Shown here: piece by piece, positions 1 through 10,956 of the stretch
Numbering within the stretch: position 1 is the stretch's first letter
Layout of the letters: every line of letters begins with the position of its first letter
Source: JAGOBP01 sp046328575
GTDB taxonomy: Bacteria; Chloroflexota; Anaerolineae; Fen-1058
DNA: 64,000 nt
NCBI GenBank assembly: GCA_046328575.1
Contig: JAXLWI010000001.1
Span: 62,001-126,000, forward strand
Reading direction: 5' to 3'
The notes under the pieces: model-generated
What the model saw: the letters and a program-made list of their open reading frames with translations, nothing else
What the model was told of the DNA's origin: nothing
Database searches by the model: none
Program-made: the position numbers and the translations under genes

Positions 1-324
1 ATCGATGGTCTCCTCTATCAACGTGCGCTTATTTGCCCTTGGTTCGATCGTTGCTGCGGCTGATGACCCAGACTGCCGCCGGCAGCTCAAACAAAAAACG
101 CACCCAGATTCAGTGGATTCAGCCAAACCTTAATCAGAGTCCTTAACGTGTCCATGTCGATCTCTCGGTGCTGAAAGACACGGTTTATCACGATTCAAGC
201 AGGATAGCGCATCACCGTGCGCAGCGCAGGATTGAGCGGGTGATTGCCGCGGGTGAACGGCAAACAACCCGATCGTGTAAATAAGCTAATCCGGATCAGG
301 TTGGTGTGGGCGTAAAGAGTGAGC
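1..324. other. Left-edge region without a clear gene
   Basis: No intact gene is visible. On the minus strand a short frame starts at an ATG at 153-155 (MDTLRTLIKVWLNPLNLG...) and stops at 87-89. A second frame further left continues with a hydrophobic Leu-Pro-Ala-Ala-Val stretch. Because the neighbouring 12 kb is full of single-base frameshifts, this could be the start of a membrane protein that runs off the left edge. That is only a guess; no family was recognised. Confidence 0.2.
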
Positions 325-3019
325 TTACAACAGATTCAATTCGCGGGCGGCGTCAGCAGCTCCTGCGCGACTAACGTTAAGCTTTATTGAAGATGCTCTT
401 GACCTGCGTCTTAATCGTGTTCGGGGATACAACGAGTTCACGGGCGATTTCAGGATTGGTCAAGCCTGCCGCGTGCGAGCAGTTTCAACACACGCAATTC
501 CTGCGGACTCAACGGCTCCAACAGCGGCGACGAAGCAGCCGCTTCAGCCGACGGTACGGAGGCAACTGCACGCAGCACCTGCGCGAGAAACGTCAGGAGT
601 GAGCGCTTGGTTACTTCCGGTGCGATCGCCTGCAACCATCGCCGCATGGCCGCGCCTTCATCGACGAAGACGCGCACACACCCTTTGGGTTGAGCCAAAG
701 CCAACGCTCTTAAGAGCCGTTGTTTTGCCTGTATTTCACCCGCTTCAGCGAGCGCCAGCACATTGAGAATTTCTATTTCGCTGCGAGTGCGGCCTTGAGC
801 CTGTGCGTCAGCTAGCCATGGTTCAAGCAGCGCCGCCGCCTCGGTTGACGATCCTGCAGCGATCTTCAGCCGCGCAGTGATCAGTGCTTCCAACTCTTGT
901 TGGCTGGCCAGCACGTTGGCACGCTGCGGTGCACGCGCACCCAGCCAGTGTTGAGCCGCGCTGACGTCATTGGTCATCACTGCCAGCCGCGCCTGCCAAG
1001 CCGATACTTCCTGCTGCCACAGCGTGCGCTGTGTTTGCACGGCTAACGTTTGCAGCCGATTTTGCGCCCGTGCCCGTTGTCCACGGGCCTGCTCAATGCG
1101 CGCCATCAGCAACGGCACGCACGTGCAGTTCTTCATCGCCATCAACGCGGTGAAGGTCGGCGGCTTCAGTGGCCAGGTCTCAGCCGCGACCAAATCGTTC
1201 CGTTCGTAGGCGATCATCCCCAGTCCGGCAAACGCTAGTCCGCGATCAGTGCTGAAAGCGGTGAGGTCACCGGCTTCGCTCAACATCTGCCGATAGATCT
1301 GCTCGGCCAGATCGAGTTCGGCCTGAGCCAGGTACGTGCGCGCCAGCAATATCGGTCGCCGCCAGTGTGCTGAATGTATTCTGGCCGATGCGGTACAACA
1401 CGCGCGTTTCCATGATCGTGCGCTGCGCCAGACCGACTTCGCCTGCCAGCAGTCGCTCGATGCCGATCGCCAATAAACTGATGCCGCGCCATTCCACGTC
1501 ATCTTCCGGCAGCAATTCCAACGCACGCTGGGCATAGAGGAATGATCGGGCGAGGTCATCCCGCCAGAGTGCCGCGGCGCGCAACGCATAGACTTGTCCT
1601 ACACCGCGCTCATTCTGTGCGGCTTGCCATTCGCGTTCAGCCGCCCGTAAGCGATTCTCCACCATGGCCGCGGTCGTCACCGCATATCGATCGGTTGTAA
1701 ACAACACCGCTTGCGCATCCGCAAACACAAGGCTGGCTGGACGTTTAACACTTCAGTGGGCAAGATTGCGTGATCCAGCGATGCAATGTAGTCAATTCGT
1801 GATTGCCGCGTGCGTTAAGACTCCATTCAATCGGGCGCTGCGGCGCGCTTAGTATCGTGCGCAGTGAGAGCCGTTTCGATCGCTTCATCATACAAACGCT
1901 GAGCTTCATACCAGCCACTCGCCTTGATCAGCCATGCCTGGATCGTCGCTTCATCAAAGCGCTGCCGCGCCAAATAGCGCAGGACTTCGGCAAACAGCGC
2001 GTGATAGCGGTACCAACGCTGACCAGATTGTGCCGCCTTAAGGAATGACAAACAGATTGTCACGCTCTAACTGATCGAGCACAGCGGCACCATCTGCCCG
2101 ATCGGTAATTGCATCGCACAACGAACCAGTCAATTGATCGAGAAAACTGGTCTGCAAAAGAAACTGCTGCGGTGTGAAGTCGCTGGCAAAGTGGCTAGCA
2201 CTTCGCTCGTTAGATAATCCAATACCGATCGCGTATCACCGCTGAACGTGGCGAGAATCTGTTCGGCCTCACGCGGATCGGTCTGTTTTGCAGTGCCAGC
2301 GACACCAAACGCAAACCCGCGCCCAGTTCGGTTTTCTGTCTCGGCACGCGCAGCGACATCGGGCGAAATCGGCGCGCGTACGGTGTGGCGCAAGAAAGCG
2401 AGTGTTTCAGCACTCGAAAAACGCAGGTCCGTCGCGGTGATGTCATTCACTTCCGGCGCGCGCCCGCCAGCGTGCCAACGACAGTGGCGGCTCGCCACGC
2501 GCCATCAATACGACGTGCAGCGTTGACGGCAAATGATCGATCAAGTACGCCAGCGCCGTGTGAATCTCAGGCGCACTGATCGCATGATAGTCTTCCAACA
2601 CGAGGATGCTATGCTGTGAAAGTTGCGTCAATTCGTTGATGAAGGGCGTGAGGAGCGTTTCAATTGCCAACGACTGGAGATGTGCGCAACGCCGCCAAAG
2701 CCGATCGCCCTATGTCCCTTCAAAGGCCCGACACGCCGTGAAAACGTAACGCCAAAAGCGCACGGGATCATTATCCTGGCATCGAGCGAAACCCAACCGA
2801 CCGGCATATCCTCCTGCACGGCCAACCACTCACTGACTAGCGTCGTTTTACCCGCACCGGGTGGCGCACTGACCAGCGTGAGTTTGCGATCGAGTCCGGC
2901 GTCGAGTCGTGCCAGCAAATTCGGACGCGGCACCAGCGCAGACGGCAGGCGGCGGAATCAGCTTGGTGCTGAGCAAGCCGTGCTCTCTTCGCTTGGCGCG
3001 GGCTAGAGGTTCGATTCAT
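325..3019 (-). pseudogene. LuxR/MalT-type ATP-binding transcriptional regulator, frameshifted
   Basis: This is a large transcriptional activator of the MalT/LAL type, broken by several single-base frameshifts. Reading across frames gives a LLSTKLIPPP-like N-terminus, a Walker A motif (SAPPGAGKTT near 2860), the LVLEDYHAI Walker B-like stretch (near 2590), the WYRYHALFAEVLR segment (near 2000), tetratricopeptide-like repeats, and a C-terminal LuxR helix-turn-helix (GLTNPEIARELVV, then SPNTIKTQVKSIFNK, about 370-480). The total of about 900 codons is the normal length for the family. The stop is placed at 325-327 after one more frame correction, and the start at ATG 3017-3019. It lies downstream of the methyltransferase cluster on the same strand and might regulate it. 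The ligand is unknown. Confidence 0.85.
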
Positions 3020-3141
3020 CGGATTCAATTCGTGGCCTGCATGTGTTAGCCAGATCGACCACGCAAAAAGTATACCGCATAAAAAGAATCTCTCCGAAAG
3101 TATGGGCTTTCGGAGAGATCAAGGTGATTACAGCGATTCAC

Positions 3142-4589
3142 TCAGGCAATACCGGGCAGTTCCTCCAAACCAACACCTTTGGCTTCACGCCGCACAATGG
3201 CGAATAACTCTCGCTCAACATCTTCAGCCAACTTCGGACGTTGATAGGCGTTGAGCAATTCGGCCACGCGTTGCTTCGCGCGTCCAAACGCATCCAGTCC
3301 GCCATTCTCTTGCCACGCGCGTACCGAACCGCGATCGATGATCTTCGACGGCAGATGCTGCTCGCTGGGGAATAATCGGCGCGTGTCCTTCAATTTCAGG
3401 AACTCACCCTTCAGGCCTGTCTGCGCAAACATCGCCGTAGCCAGTGTCTCCGTCGGCGTACCGATGCCGCGCAGCAGCCGCTGTGCCATTGCAATCGCTT
3501 CAGCATCGATCACCAACTTCTCCGCGCTCTGGCATACCAAAAAGTCCAGCATGCCCGCGCCCGAGATCATATTCACCCCCGCCAACGCGCCCACGATGGC
3601 GGTCACGCCACTTTCCAGTCCTGCCTGCGCATCGACGAGTTTGCCATCGCTGGCAGCGAGATAACAGTGCGTGGGGAAGCCAAATGACTTACCGACCTGA
3701 GCGTAAGCAGCATCGATCATCGCCGTCTCGATCGCGCCCATCGGCGTCGCGCCTGATCGCATATCGAAGATCGCGGGCGCTCCGCCCCACACGATCGGCG
3801 CTCCAGCCTGCGCCAGTTGATGAATGGTCATGCCGCTGATGCACTCCGCCGCGTGCTGCGTGATCGAACCGATCAACGTGACAGGCGCGGTCGCACCCGC
3901 CAGCGGCATCGACACAATTTCGGCGGGCACGCCGGCCCGCGCCAGATCGATCAAGTTCTGCGAGGCAAAGCCGCTCCAGTTCAACGGCGGCGAGGGACAC
4001 ACATCGAACACGGCGCGCGGCTTCACCTTCAAAGCCCACGCCCGCCGCAGTCCGCCGCGAGCAGATCGATCATCACTTGCGTCGTGCGCTCATTGAACGA
4101 GCTCATACCACTGGCTTATCCGAATACAACAGCACCAAGAACAGGCGATACATATCCCTGGATCGATTTGGGCACGTCATCGCACACAATCGCGGTCGAT
4201 TGCGCGGCGAGTTGCGGGAGCATTTCCGCCACTTTGATCAGCCGCCCAGATCGGCCGCGCGTGACGGCCGATGTTCTAGCGTGTCGGGATCGAGCACTTG
4301 CACGCCTGATGACCCCCGGATCGAAGTAGACATCGTCGTCACCGTAGTGCACCACGGTTGCCTGCCCGATCATGCACGTAAAACGAGTGCGGCACGGTGG
4401 CAAGTGCTTTACGCGCCACAGCCCGGGAATATGCGCGATTTCGCCGTCGATCTTAGCCTCCAGCAGCGAGCAACAACTCACGCGCCTCGTTGGATTGAAC
4501 GCGCACTCTGGCGTCATCAATAACTCGAACGCCTCGCCCACAATCCGATCGATCAACTCGCGATCAAGCAATTCCAGTTTTGGTTGCAT
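3142..4589 (-). pseudogene. MttB-superfamily corrinoid methyltransferase (copy 1), frameshifted
   Basis: Trimethylamine methyltransferase (MttB) superfamily protein. Such enzymes move a methyl group from a methylated amine or betaine onto a corrinoid protein. The C-terminal 296 residues are intact in one frame and carry family hallmarks (PLAGATAPVTLIGSI, DMRSGATPMG, DAQAGLESG, GAGMLDF). The N-terminal third (MQPKLELLDRELIDRIVGEA...) lies in other frames, so at least two or three indels interrupt it. The start ATG at 4587-4589 has an AAAGG Shine-Dalgarno sequence. The length of about 482 codons is normal. No in-frame amber codon typical of pyrrolysine MttB was identified, but the broken frames make that check weak. 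It is last in a same-strand cluster with a corrinoid protein. Confidence 0.85.
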
Positions 4590-4606
4590 AGTGTCGGCCT
4601 TTACTG

Positions 4607-4662
4607 AACCACAAAGACGCAAAGTAATATTGAAACTTCGCGTTCTTAGCGCCTTCGCGGTT
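4607..4662. repeat. Dispersed intergenic inverted repeat (AACCACAAAG type)
   Basis: A short imperfect inverted repeat between two methyltransferase genes, with AACCACAAAGACGC at one side and GCGCCTTCGCGGTT at the other. Similar 'CTTTGTGGTT / AACCGCGAAGG' sequences occur as dispersed junk repeats in many environmental genomes (recalled, not searched). It sits exactly in the gap between the stop at 4662 and the start at 4589. Confidence 0.6.
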
Positions 4663-6101
4663 TATTTTTCGAGTGTCGAGATGATACGATTCAACTCGGC
4701 GACCAACTTCGATTCCGCGATCAGGCTGATGTTCGCGCAAGATGTGCTGCGCCCGTTCACGCGCCCAATCTCTCGCGCCATCACGCTTCGCCTCCCACTG
4801 GCCGTAAGGGCGTCGATCCATCAATCGGGCTGCCAGTTCCTGCATGTGGGCGCGCGTGTGCTTATGCTTGAGGAAATTGCCGCCCGGCCCCACGGATCGA
4901 ATCACATCCAACGCCAGCGTTTCATCGTTCACAACGATGCCGTTCATCATCGACCGCACAATGCTGAAAATTTCGCAATCCATCACCATCTGCTCGTAAC
5001 TGAGGATGCGGCTGCCGTGTAACAAGCCCGCGCCCAACAACATATCTGATCCAGTGATAGGCTGGCGAACGATGAGAAAGCGTTATCGACAGCGGCTTGC
5101 CAATCGGGTTCTTTGGCGCTCCGTCGCAAACGCCCCCATCGAGAGCGGCACGTTGTAAAAATTGCTCAACACATTCGTCGCCGCGCCAAAGAGGAAATCT
5201 TCCGGCCCGCCGCCGGTGTAACCGCCCGTGCGCAAGTCCATCGCCGTTTGCGCGGCCGCGTAATAGACGGGCGCGCCGCGGGATGCGCGAGTTGCATCAG
5301 CGCCAATGCACTGATCACTTCCGCGTTGCCCACCACGAGGTTGCCCGCCAGCGTCACCGGCCCGCTGAACGCGCACGACGCCATCGTCAGCGTAGCCGAC
5401 GGGCAAGCCCGCTTCAGCAGCGAGCAGGCCCGCGTCGAGCGAACCGCCGTCGTGACCATGACTGGTGGCATTGCATGATCGACAGGATGGGGCGCTTGCG
5501 CAATTCGTCTTTACCGCCGACGATAGCCGCCGCCATTTCAATCGCAGCCTTCATTTCAGGCTCAGTAACGATGCTCTCAGTTTGCAAATGTTTGGTGGTG
5601 TTGCGCCACGCCGCTTCCAGTTCGTGTAGACTGCGCGATTCGGGCGGTTGATCTTGCGCGGCCACCATCGACCACCAGAAACCGATCTCGTCCAACGCAT
5701 CGGCCACGCGCGCGCAATCTTCACTGTCTTGCTTCGTCGTGCGGCGACGTTCACCCGTGAACGCATCGATCACTTCGATACAGCAGCCATCGGTGCCTAG
5801 AAAACGTGATTGCCATCCATCGGCAAATCCTGCGACGGATCACGCGCCGCCAGCGTATAGATCGGCGGTGCAGTCTTTAACGCCGCTTCGATGACGTCCG
5901 GGAATCTGGCGATCATCGTGGCGCGATCAACTGTTGCCCCGTGCGCTTCGAGGGATGTCCAACGCTTTATGCGACGGGAAGCGCACGCCCACTGTCTCAA
6001 TCATGTCGAGCGTGGCGGGTGTGAATTTTCAACACGTCTTCTTGGCTCAGAACATCCAACCCCAAACGCGGATTGAAAATGGAGTTGATTTTGCCTGCCA
6101 T
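4662..6101 (-). pseudogene. MttB-superfamily corrinoid methyltransferase (copy 2), frameshifted
   Basis: Second MttB-family methyltransferase, about 480 codons after joining frames. It begins at ATG 6099-6101 with a strong GGAGG site. Recognisable segments are LGLDVLSQEDVLKIH near the N-terminus, AAPPIYTLAARDPSQDLP, DAFTGERRRTTKQD, LDAGLLAAEAGLPVG, PVYYAAAQTAMDLRTGGYTG, AGLLHGSRILSYEQM and GPGGNFLKHKHTR near the C-terminus. With one frame correction the C-terminus reads ELNRIISTLEK and stops at 4662-4664, just before the dispersed repeat. In the uncorrected frame it would read through the repeat. Sequence blocks differ clearly from copy 1, so this is a paralogue with probably a different substrate, not a recent duplicate. 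Confidence 0.85.
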
Positions 6102-6120
6102 GTTGCCTCCGTTTTACATC

Positions 6121-6170
6121 GTAGGGGCGAACACACAGGTTCGCCCGTGGCAGACACACAGGTCTGCCGC
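6121..6170. repeat. GTAGGGGCGAAC-type palindromic repeat
   Basis: A compact element made of two small hairpins (GGGGCGAAC...GTTCGCCC and GGCAGAC...GTCTGCC). It lies in the gap between the corrinoid protein gene and the downstream methyltransferase. Related elements occur at 44375-44400 and 55041-55094. Confidence 0.7.
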
Positions 6171-6175
6171 TATGC

Positions 6176-6820
6176 TTATGCGCCAACCAGTTTCTTCGCC
6201 AGCGTCACTGCCCCCATCGCATCTTCGCTCATACCATCAGCTGATTCAGCAGCCCAGCTCGCGTGTAACGGGCGCACCCCGACCATCACTTTCACTTTCG
6301 GACGCATCCCCATATCATCCAGCATCTCGATTACGGTGCGCTGGCCTGTCATCGTCGTCGTCAGGAGTGCCGACATACCGATGATGTCCGCGTTTACTTC
6401 GCGCGCTTTTTCGATGAATTTCTCAAACGGCACATCAACGCCGAGGTCGTAGACTTCAAAGCCGCTGGCCGACAGCATTGTCGCGACGAGGTTCTTGCCG
6501 ATCTCGTGAATGTCGCCCTTCACCGTGCCCAACACGACTTTGCCCAACATTTGTCGCTGTGTGCCGCGCTTCTGCATCTCTACCCAACACGCCGACGGCG
6601 GCTTTCATCGCTTCAGCGGCCAGCATCATATCGGGCAGGAACATCTCGCCCTGCGCGAATTGATCGCCTACATACGACATGCCCCAACATACCCGCCGCG
6701 ATTGATCGCCTCAAGCGGATCGATGCCTGCTTCCAGCGACCGACGCGCAACTTCAGCCGCGGCCTCTTCATCGCCGTCGATGATGCTTTGCTTCATGGCT
6801 GCAAACAGTTCTTCCGACAT
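6176..6820 (-). pseudogene. Corrinoid (B12-binding) methyltransferase partner protein, frameshifted
   Basis: Small corrinoid protein of the MtbC/MttC type that carries the cobalamin cofactor between methyltransferases. The N-terminal helical domain reads MSEELFAAMKQSIIDGDEEA... from ATG 6818-6820, preceded by an ideal GGAGGTCACC site. The B12-binding domain shows the GDIHEIGKNL motif (D-x-H-x-x-G), whose His is the lower cobalt ligand. The length of about 214 residues is normal. Two or three frame breaks occur around 6580-6690. It lies between methyltransferase copies 3 and 2 on the same strand, which supports joint function as methyl acceptor. Confidence 0.88.
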
Positions 6821-6867
6821 GGTGACCTCCGTAAGTGAGATAGTTGAATAGTTGTTGAGTGCGATAG

Positions 6868-8303
6868 TTACTTCAAATTCTGCGCGGCGTTCGACGATGG
6901 CATGCACGGCGCGAGCCGCTTCACTGCTCAACAACGGCGGTTGATGCGCCGACAGGATTTGCTCAACCCGATCGGCCGCGCGCTGCGCCAGTGTCCTGCC
7001 GCCCTTCGACTGCCACTGCCCGTAATTGAAACGTTCGATCAAGTTGGGATACCAGCGTTCCTTGTAGTGCTTGCGCGTGTGCGGCGTGTTGAGGAATGAT
7101 CCTTCCGGCCCGATCTGATTTGATCAAGTCCAACGCCAACGTTTCGTCGTTGATCTCAACGGGTTGCAGGAACGGCTTGATGAATGAGACGATCTCATCG
7201 CAACGATTTGCTCGCGCCAGCGAACCCGCGACAAACCCGATTCGAGATAACCCAGATCGTGGATCGCGCTTCGCCCGCCCGATAGCGCCTCCATCAACAT
7301 CGTCAACGAGGCGTCGATCGCCGCTTGTTGATCGACCACTTTCGCGTCGCTGCCGCCCGCGAGGCTGAACATCGGCAAACCATAGTAGTGAGCCATCGCC
7401 GCCGCAATACCGCGATGATCCGGCTCGGCATAAGGATCGACCATCGTCTTAAGATCAAGCGCATCGCCCGCGAAACCCGAATAATAATCGGCGCACCTTC
7501 GCGTTTAAGTTGCGACAACACAATACCGACGAGGACACCGGCGTTGTTCAAGGCGAGGTTGCCCGCCATCGTCACCGGGCCGGTCGTGCCGCCGGATGTG
7601 ACTGGAATCCATAACGCAGGTAGGTTTTTCTCGGCTAAATACAGCAGTTTTTGCAATGCATCCTGATTGTGCAGCAAGCCCGTTGTGACGTTGATGTAAC
7701 ACGCGATGCAGGGCTTCCTCGCGTAACGCCGCTGCCCGCCGACGGCGGCCTCGGCCATCTCGACGGCGTCGATCAAGCCCGACGTTTCGTAGGTCACGAT
7801 CACGATCGGTTTGCGGTGATTCACCATCACTTCCATCTGATACTGATCGGCGATGCGATTATCGACATCGCCGGGCAGGAACATCGACATCACGAAACTG
7901 ATGTTGCTCAGCGCATCGCAGACGGTGATGCCATCACGCACGTCTTGCAACTTGGGCTGACGGCCGCTCCCATGTCCGATGATCGACGATGTTCAGCACA
8001 TCAGAGCCAGGGCCGAAGTACGTGTGGTAATCATCCAGCACGATCTTCGCGTTGCCCAACCGATCAAACAGCGTGATCGATTTGGGCACGGTCTGTAGGG
8101 TTTATCGATCAATCGGGCGGGCACACGCACGCGCGCGCCGTCAATCGACGCTCCGGCTTTACGCATCAATTCGATCGCGTCGGGCTCGAGCAACTTGACG
8201 CCAGTCCGTTCGAGGATCGACAGGTTGGCGTGGTGAATCTGTTCACACTGGGCGGGGGTGAGCCGCGCGAAACGGGACTGCCTAATGATCGAGCGTCGGT
8301 CAT
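6868..8303 (-). pseudogene. MttB-superfamily corrinoid methyltransferase (copy 3), frameshifted
   Basis: Third MttB-family methyltransferase and first gene of the cluster. Segments seen are ILERTGVKLLEPDAIELM-like N-terminus, SFVMSMFLPGDV, PCIACYINVTTGLLHN, LWIPVTSGGTTGPVTMAG, MFSLAGGSDAKVVDQQAA and IERFNYGQWQSKGG at the C-terminus. The start is ATG 8301-8303. The stop is placed at 6868-6870 after one frame correction. Uncorrected, the frame runs directly into the corrinoid protein gene without a stop. The total of about 478 codons is normal. Clustering of three divergent MttB paralogues with a single corrinoid protein suggests one acceptor served by several donors. Confidence 0.85.
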
Positions 8304-8458
8304 GGTGGCCTCGTGATAAGAGATGCGGCTCAGTGTACCGTCAGCGTAACTGAAGTGCAAGCGCGTCAAAAGTGCAGGATGTCATGCCGTGGCTGGATGA
8401 CTTTCACGTATTGCCACCATGTGATGCATTTTAGCACAATGTGAACGTCGTGGTCAGG

Positions 8459-8464
8459 TATAAT
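8459..8464 (+). promoter_or_regulatory. -10 box (TATAAT) upstream of VOC gene
   Basis: A perfect TATAAT lies 25 bases upstream of the VOC start codon. No convincing -35 box is seen at 16-18 bases. The intergenic region also separates the divergent methyltransferase cluster. Confidence 0.4.
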
Positions 8465-8489
8465 TTGGGCAGCCTTGAAGGGAGCGACG

Positions 8490-8863
8490 ATGTCCAATTA
8501 CGTGCCGTCAACTGAGCAATTAGTGGTCGAAGTGTACACGCGGGACTTGCCACGCTCGATCGAGTTTTACCGCGCGTTGGGGTTTGAGGTGCTATCGGTT
8601 GAAGATGATTTTGCGGTGCTGGCGTGGAGGATCACCAGTTCTTTTTGAGCCGCACGCTGATCCTCTCGCCCCGATCGATCAACCGCAAGCCAATATGCGG
8701 ATCATGGTGGCGGACGTCGATCGCTACTGGATGATTGCCCAGCAAATCGGGGCACGCGTTGGTGCCAAAACCGATCGACGATCGATACTATGGCCTGCGC
8801 GATTTCACGATTGCCGATCCCGACGGCTTCGGGCTGCGCTTCGGTTCGCGCTTAAATGCTTAA
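8490..8863 (+). pseudogene. VOC (glyoxalase-fold) family protein, frameshifted
   Basis: Small vicinal-oxygen-chelate protein of about 124 residues. The N-terminus reads MSNYVPSTEQLVVEVYTRDL followed by RSIEFYRALGFEVL, typical of glyoxalase/bleomycin-resistance folds. Frames then shift near 8625 and again near 8760. The C-terminus reads YYGLRDFTIADPDGFGLRFG, the usual VOC ending, and stops at 8861-8863. The start ATG has a GGGAG site. Substrate is unknown. The gene is convergent with the GPH transporter, their stop codons overlapping. Confidence 0.75.
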
Positions 8864-10245
8864 TCGCCCGTAGCAAAGCGTTTACGCAACGACGCTTCTT
8901 TTTCCAACGCGCGCAGAATGCGGGCATGCTTTCACGCGAGATCGGATAGAACGCGCACAGCACAATGCCCGCCACGAAAAAGATCGCGGGCAGCGGGCCT
9001 GACAAAAACTGGATCGCGTTCAAAGCCGAGGCAGGCTGCGTGGCGCTGCGTTCGATATAGCCTGTAGCGGCTAGTAGCGACCCCGTCACCGCAATCGTGC
9101 CCGCGCTGACCATCTTCTGAATCAACGTGATGACGCTGTAATATGCGGCCTCTTGTCGATTCGAGGAGTTGCGCTTCATCCCACTCGATCGTGTCCGGCA
9201 AAATCGCCAGTGGGATCGCGCGTCGGAGACGCCCACGCCCGCTAAAGCCGCCACGATAAACACCAACGTTGCCCGGCCCGCTGGCATGAAACTCAACCCG
9301 ATCAGCACACAGGCCAGAAAGACCATGCCGACTTGATACGCGCGCGGTTTATTCATCGCTCGGCAAGCCACACCACAACGGCAGCGCTAACACGGCCACG
9401 CCGAAAATCAACGCGAAAATCACATCGCGGTCGCCGCCGCTTAGGCGGAAATAATCGCGGATCAGAAACACCAATACAACCGGAATCAGGTCGATTGGAA
9501 TCCACGTCAACAGATAGATGCCAGCCGCAAATCAAGAACGCCTTGTTACTGGCCGCAACCGAAATGAGTCGCGCAGCCCCGGCGCGGGCAATTCTTGATA
9601 CGCCGGATTCTCACGTGTCGTAGCAAACGTCACATAGATCGGGATGACGCTGAGGAGACCGAGGATCGCCGCCATCGACGCGTACGCCGCACGATGTACT
9701 TCGACCGAAGCATTGACACCGGCCAGTGCATCAACGATGGCCAACGGGGGCGACCGCGCCGATCAACCCAAACCCGGATCGAGAACGCCATGCGATACGA
9801 ATGCAGCGATGTGCGTTCATCGTAAGTCGGCGCGAGTTCGGGCGTCAGCGCGATATAAGGCACGTTGACCAGCGTGAACAACGTATCGAACACGATATAC
9901 ATCGTGGTAGTAGATCGTCAATAGCGTCTTGTCGTTCGTCGCGGGCACGAGCCACATCAAGATGAAGGCCAAACCGAAGGGCAGCGCGCCGAACAACAAA
10001 TAGGACGACGTCGCCCCCAGCGCGACCGAACTGATCGCTGAGCGTGCCGATGATCAGATCGTTGAGCGCGTCCCAAATGCGCCCACCCCCTGATCGACAC
10101 ACCAGCCAGTCCCGGATCGAGGCCGACAACGTTGATCAGAAAATCGAGGTAGAGCAAGGCCAACGCGGTCGAAGTCAACGAGAAAACCGCTATCGCCCGC
10201 ACCATACGCGATCTTGCGCCAGATGGACATCGGTTTAGCGATCAT
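8860..10245 (-). pseudogene. GPH-family (MFS) sugar/cation symporter, frameshifted
   Basis: Membrane transporter of the glycoside-pentoside-hexuronide:cation symporter group. It is recognised from MSIWRKIAYGAGDSG at the N-terminus, DALNDLIIGTLSDQFG, YIALTPELAPTYDERTSL (typical GPH loop), MPDTIEWDEAQ, EAAYYSVITLIQKMVSAG and FYPISRE at the C-terminus. These parts lie in several frames, so at least five indels interrupt the gene. The start ATG at 10243-10245 follows GAGGG. The length of about 460 residues is standard. The substrate cannot be told from sequence. It follows the lysoplasmalogenase-like gene with almost no gap. Confidence 0.82.
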
Positions 10246-10888
10246 TGCGACCCTCGGCGTGGATAGTCCGATACCCAGTTGCCCCAACCAATATACAACA
10301 CGATCACGGTGAACGTTGGTCCGACGACAACACCGTTGAATTTCTTCAAAGCCAGCGTGTCACTCAACCTGAACAATATCGCGCCGGATCAAGGCCAGCC
10401 ACTGCCATCGCTGAACGGGACTTTCAAGCAGTGAATTCGCGCGCCACATCATCGCGCCGATAACGACGACGTACACGGCGACGGGCACAGCCATGCCCTT
10501 GAGATTCGGCAGCAAAATTAGATAGGCGAGAACCACCCACACGATGAAGCGGCAGCGCCCGCCACCAGCGAGCCTGTCGTGTCGTCGAGAGGAACGCGGC
10601 GATGTACCACACGTGCCCAAGCAAAAACGCGATTAAACCCGGCACAAAGAGATCATCGCCGATTTCGAGGAGGATGTCACCAGTCAGCGAGAAGGATCAA
10701 CTGGCTACGATGAGAACGGCGTAGCGGTCGCGCACGGTGAACAGCACCCACGCGATCAAACATAGGAGCGCGTTTAAGATCACGCGCAGCCCGATCGATT
10801 CCTTGCCGATCTCAGCGATGAACAGAATCGCCGCTATCAGCCCGATGATGAACAATGTACGCGTCAGCGTGACCGATCGTGCCGCCAT
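10241..10888 (-). pseudogene. Lysoplasmalogenase/YhhN-like membrane protein, frameshifted
   Basis: Multi-pass membrane protein resembling the YhhN/TMEM86 lysoplasmalogenase family, which cleaves the vinyl-ether bond of lysoplasmalogens. Visible pieces are a hydrophobic N-terminus (FIIGLIAAILFIAEIG), VPGLIAFLLGHVWYIAAFL, AVPVAVYVVVIGAMMWRA and a WLGQLGIGLS-like C-terminus. Three or four frame breaks occur. The 3' end touches the start of the transporter gene and its exact stop is uncertain. Family assignment rests on the order of these motifs, so function is tentative. Confidence 0.62.
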
Positions 10889-10956
10889 ACTTCCCCCTGA
10901 CTGTAGACGACTCAGCAGTCGATTGGTTTCTGCTTCCTCTGTGCAGCGTCTTGCGG

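Noticed and set aside
3006..3019. tRNA T-arm (GGTTCGATTC)
   Set aside because: Isolated match at the start of the LuxR-type gene with no acceptor, D or anticodon arms around it.
6668..8303. Natural MttB-corrinoid fusion protein
   Set aside because: The open frame joins them only because of a missing stop by one-base shift; a perfect ribosome site and ATG precede the corrinoid protein.
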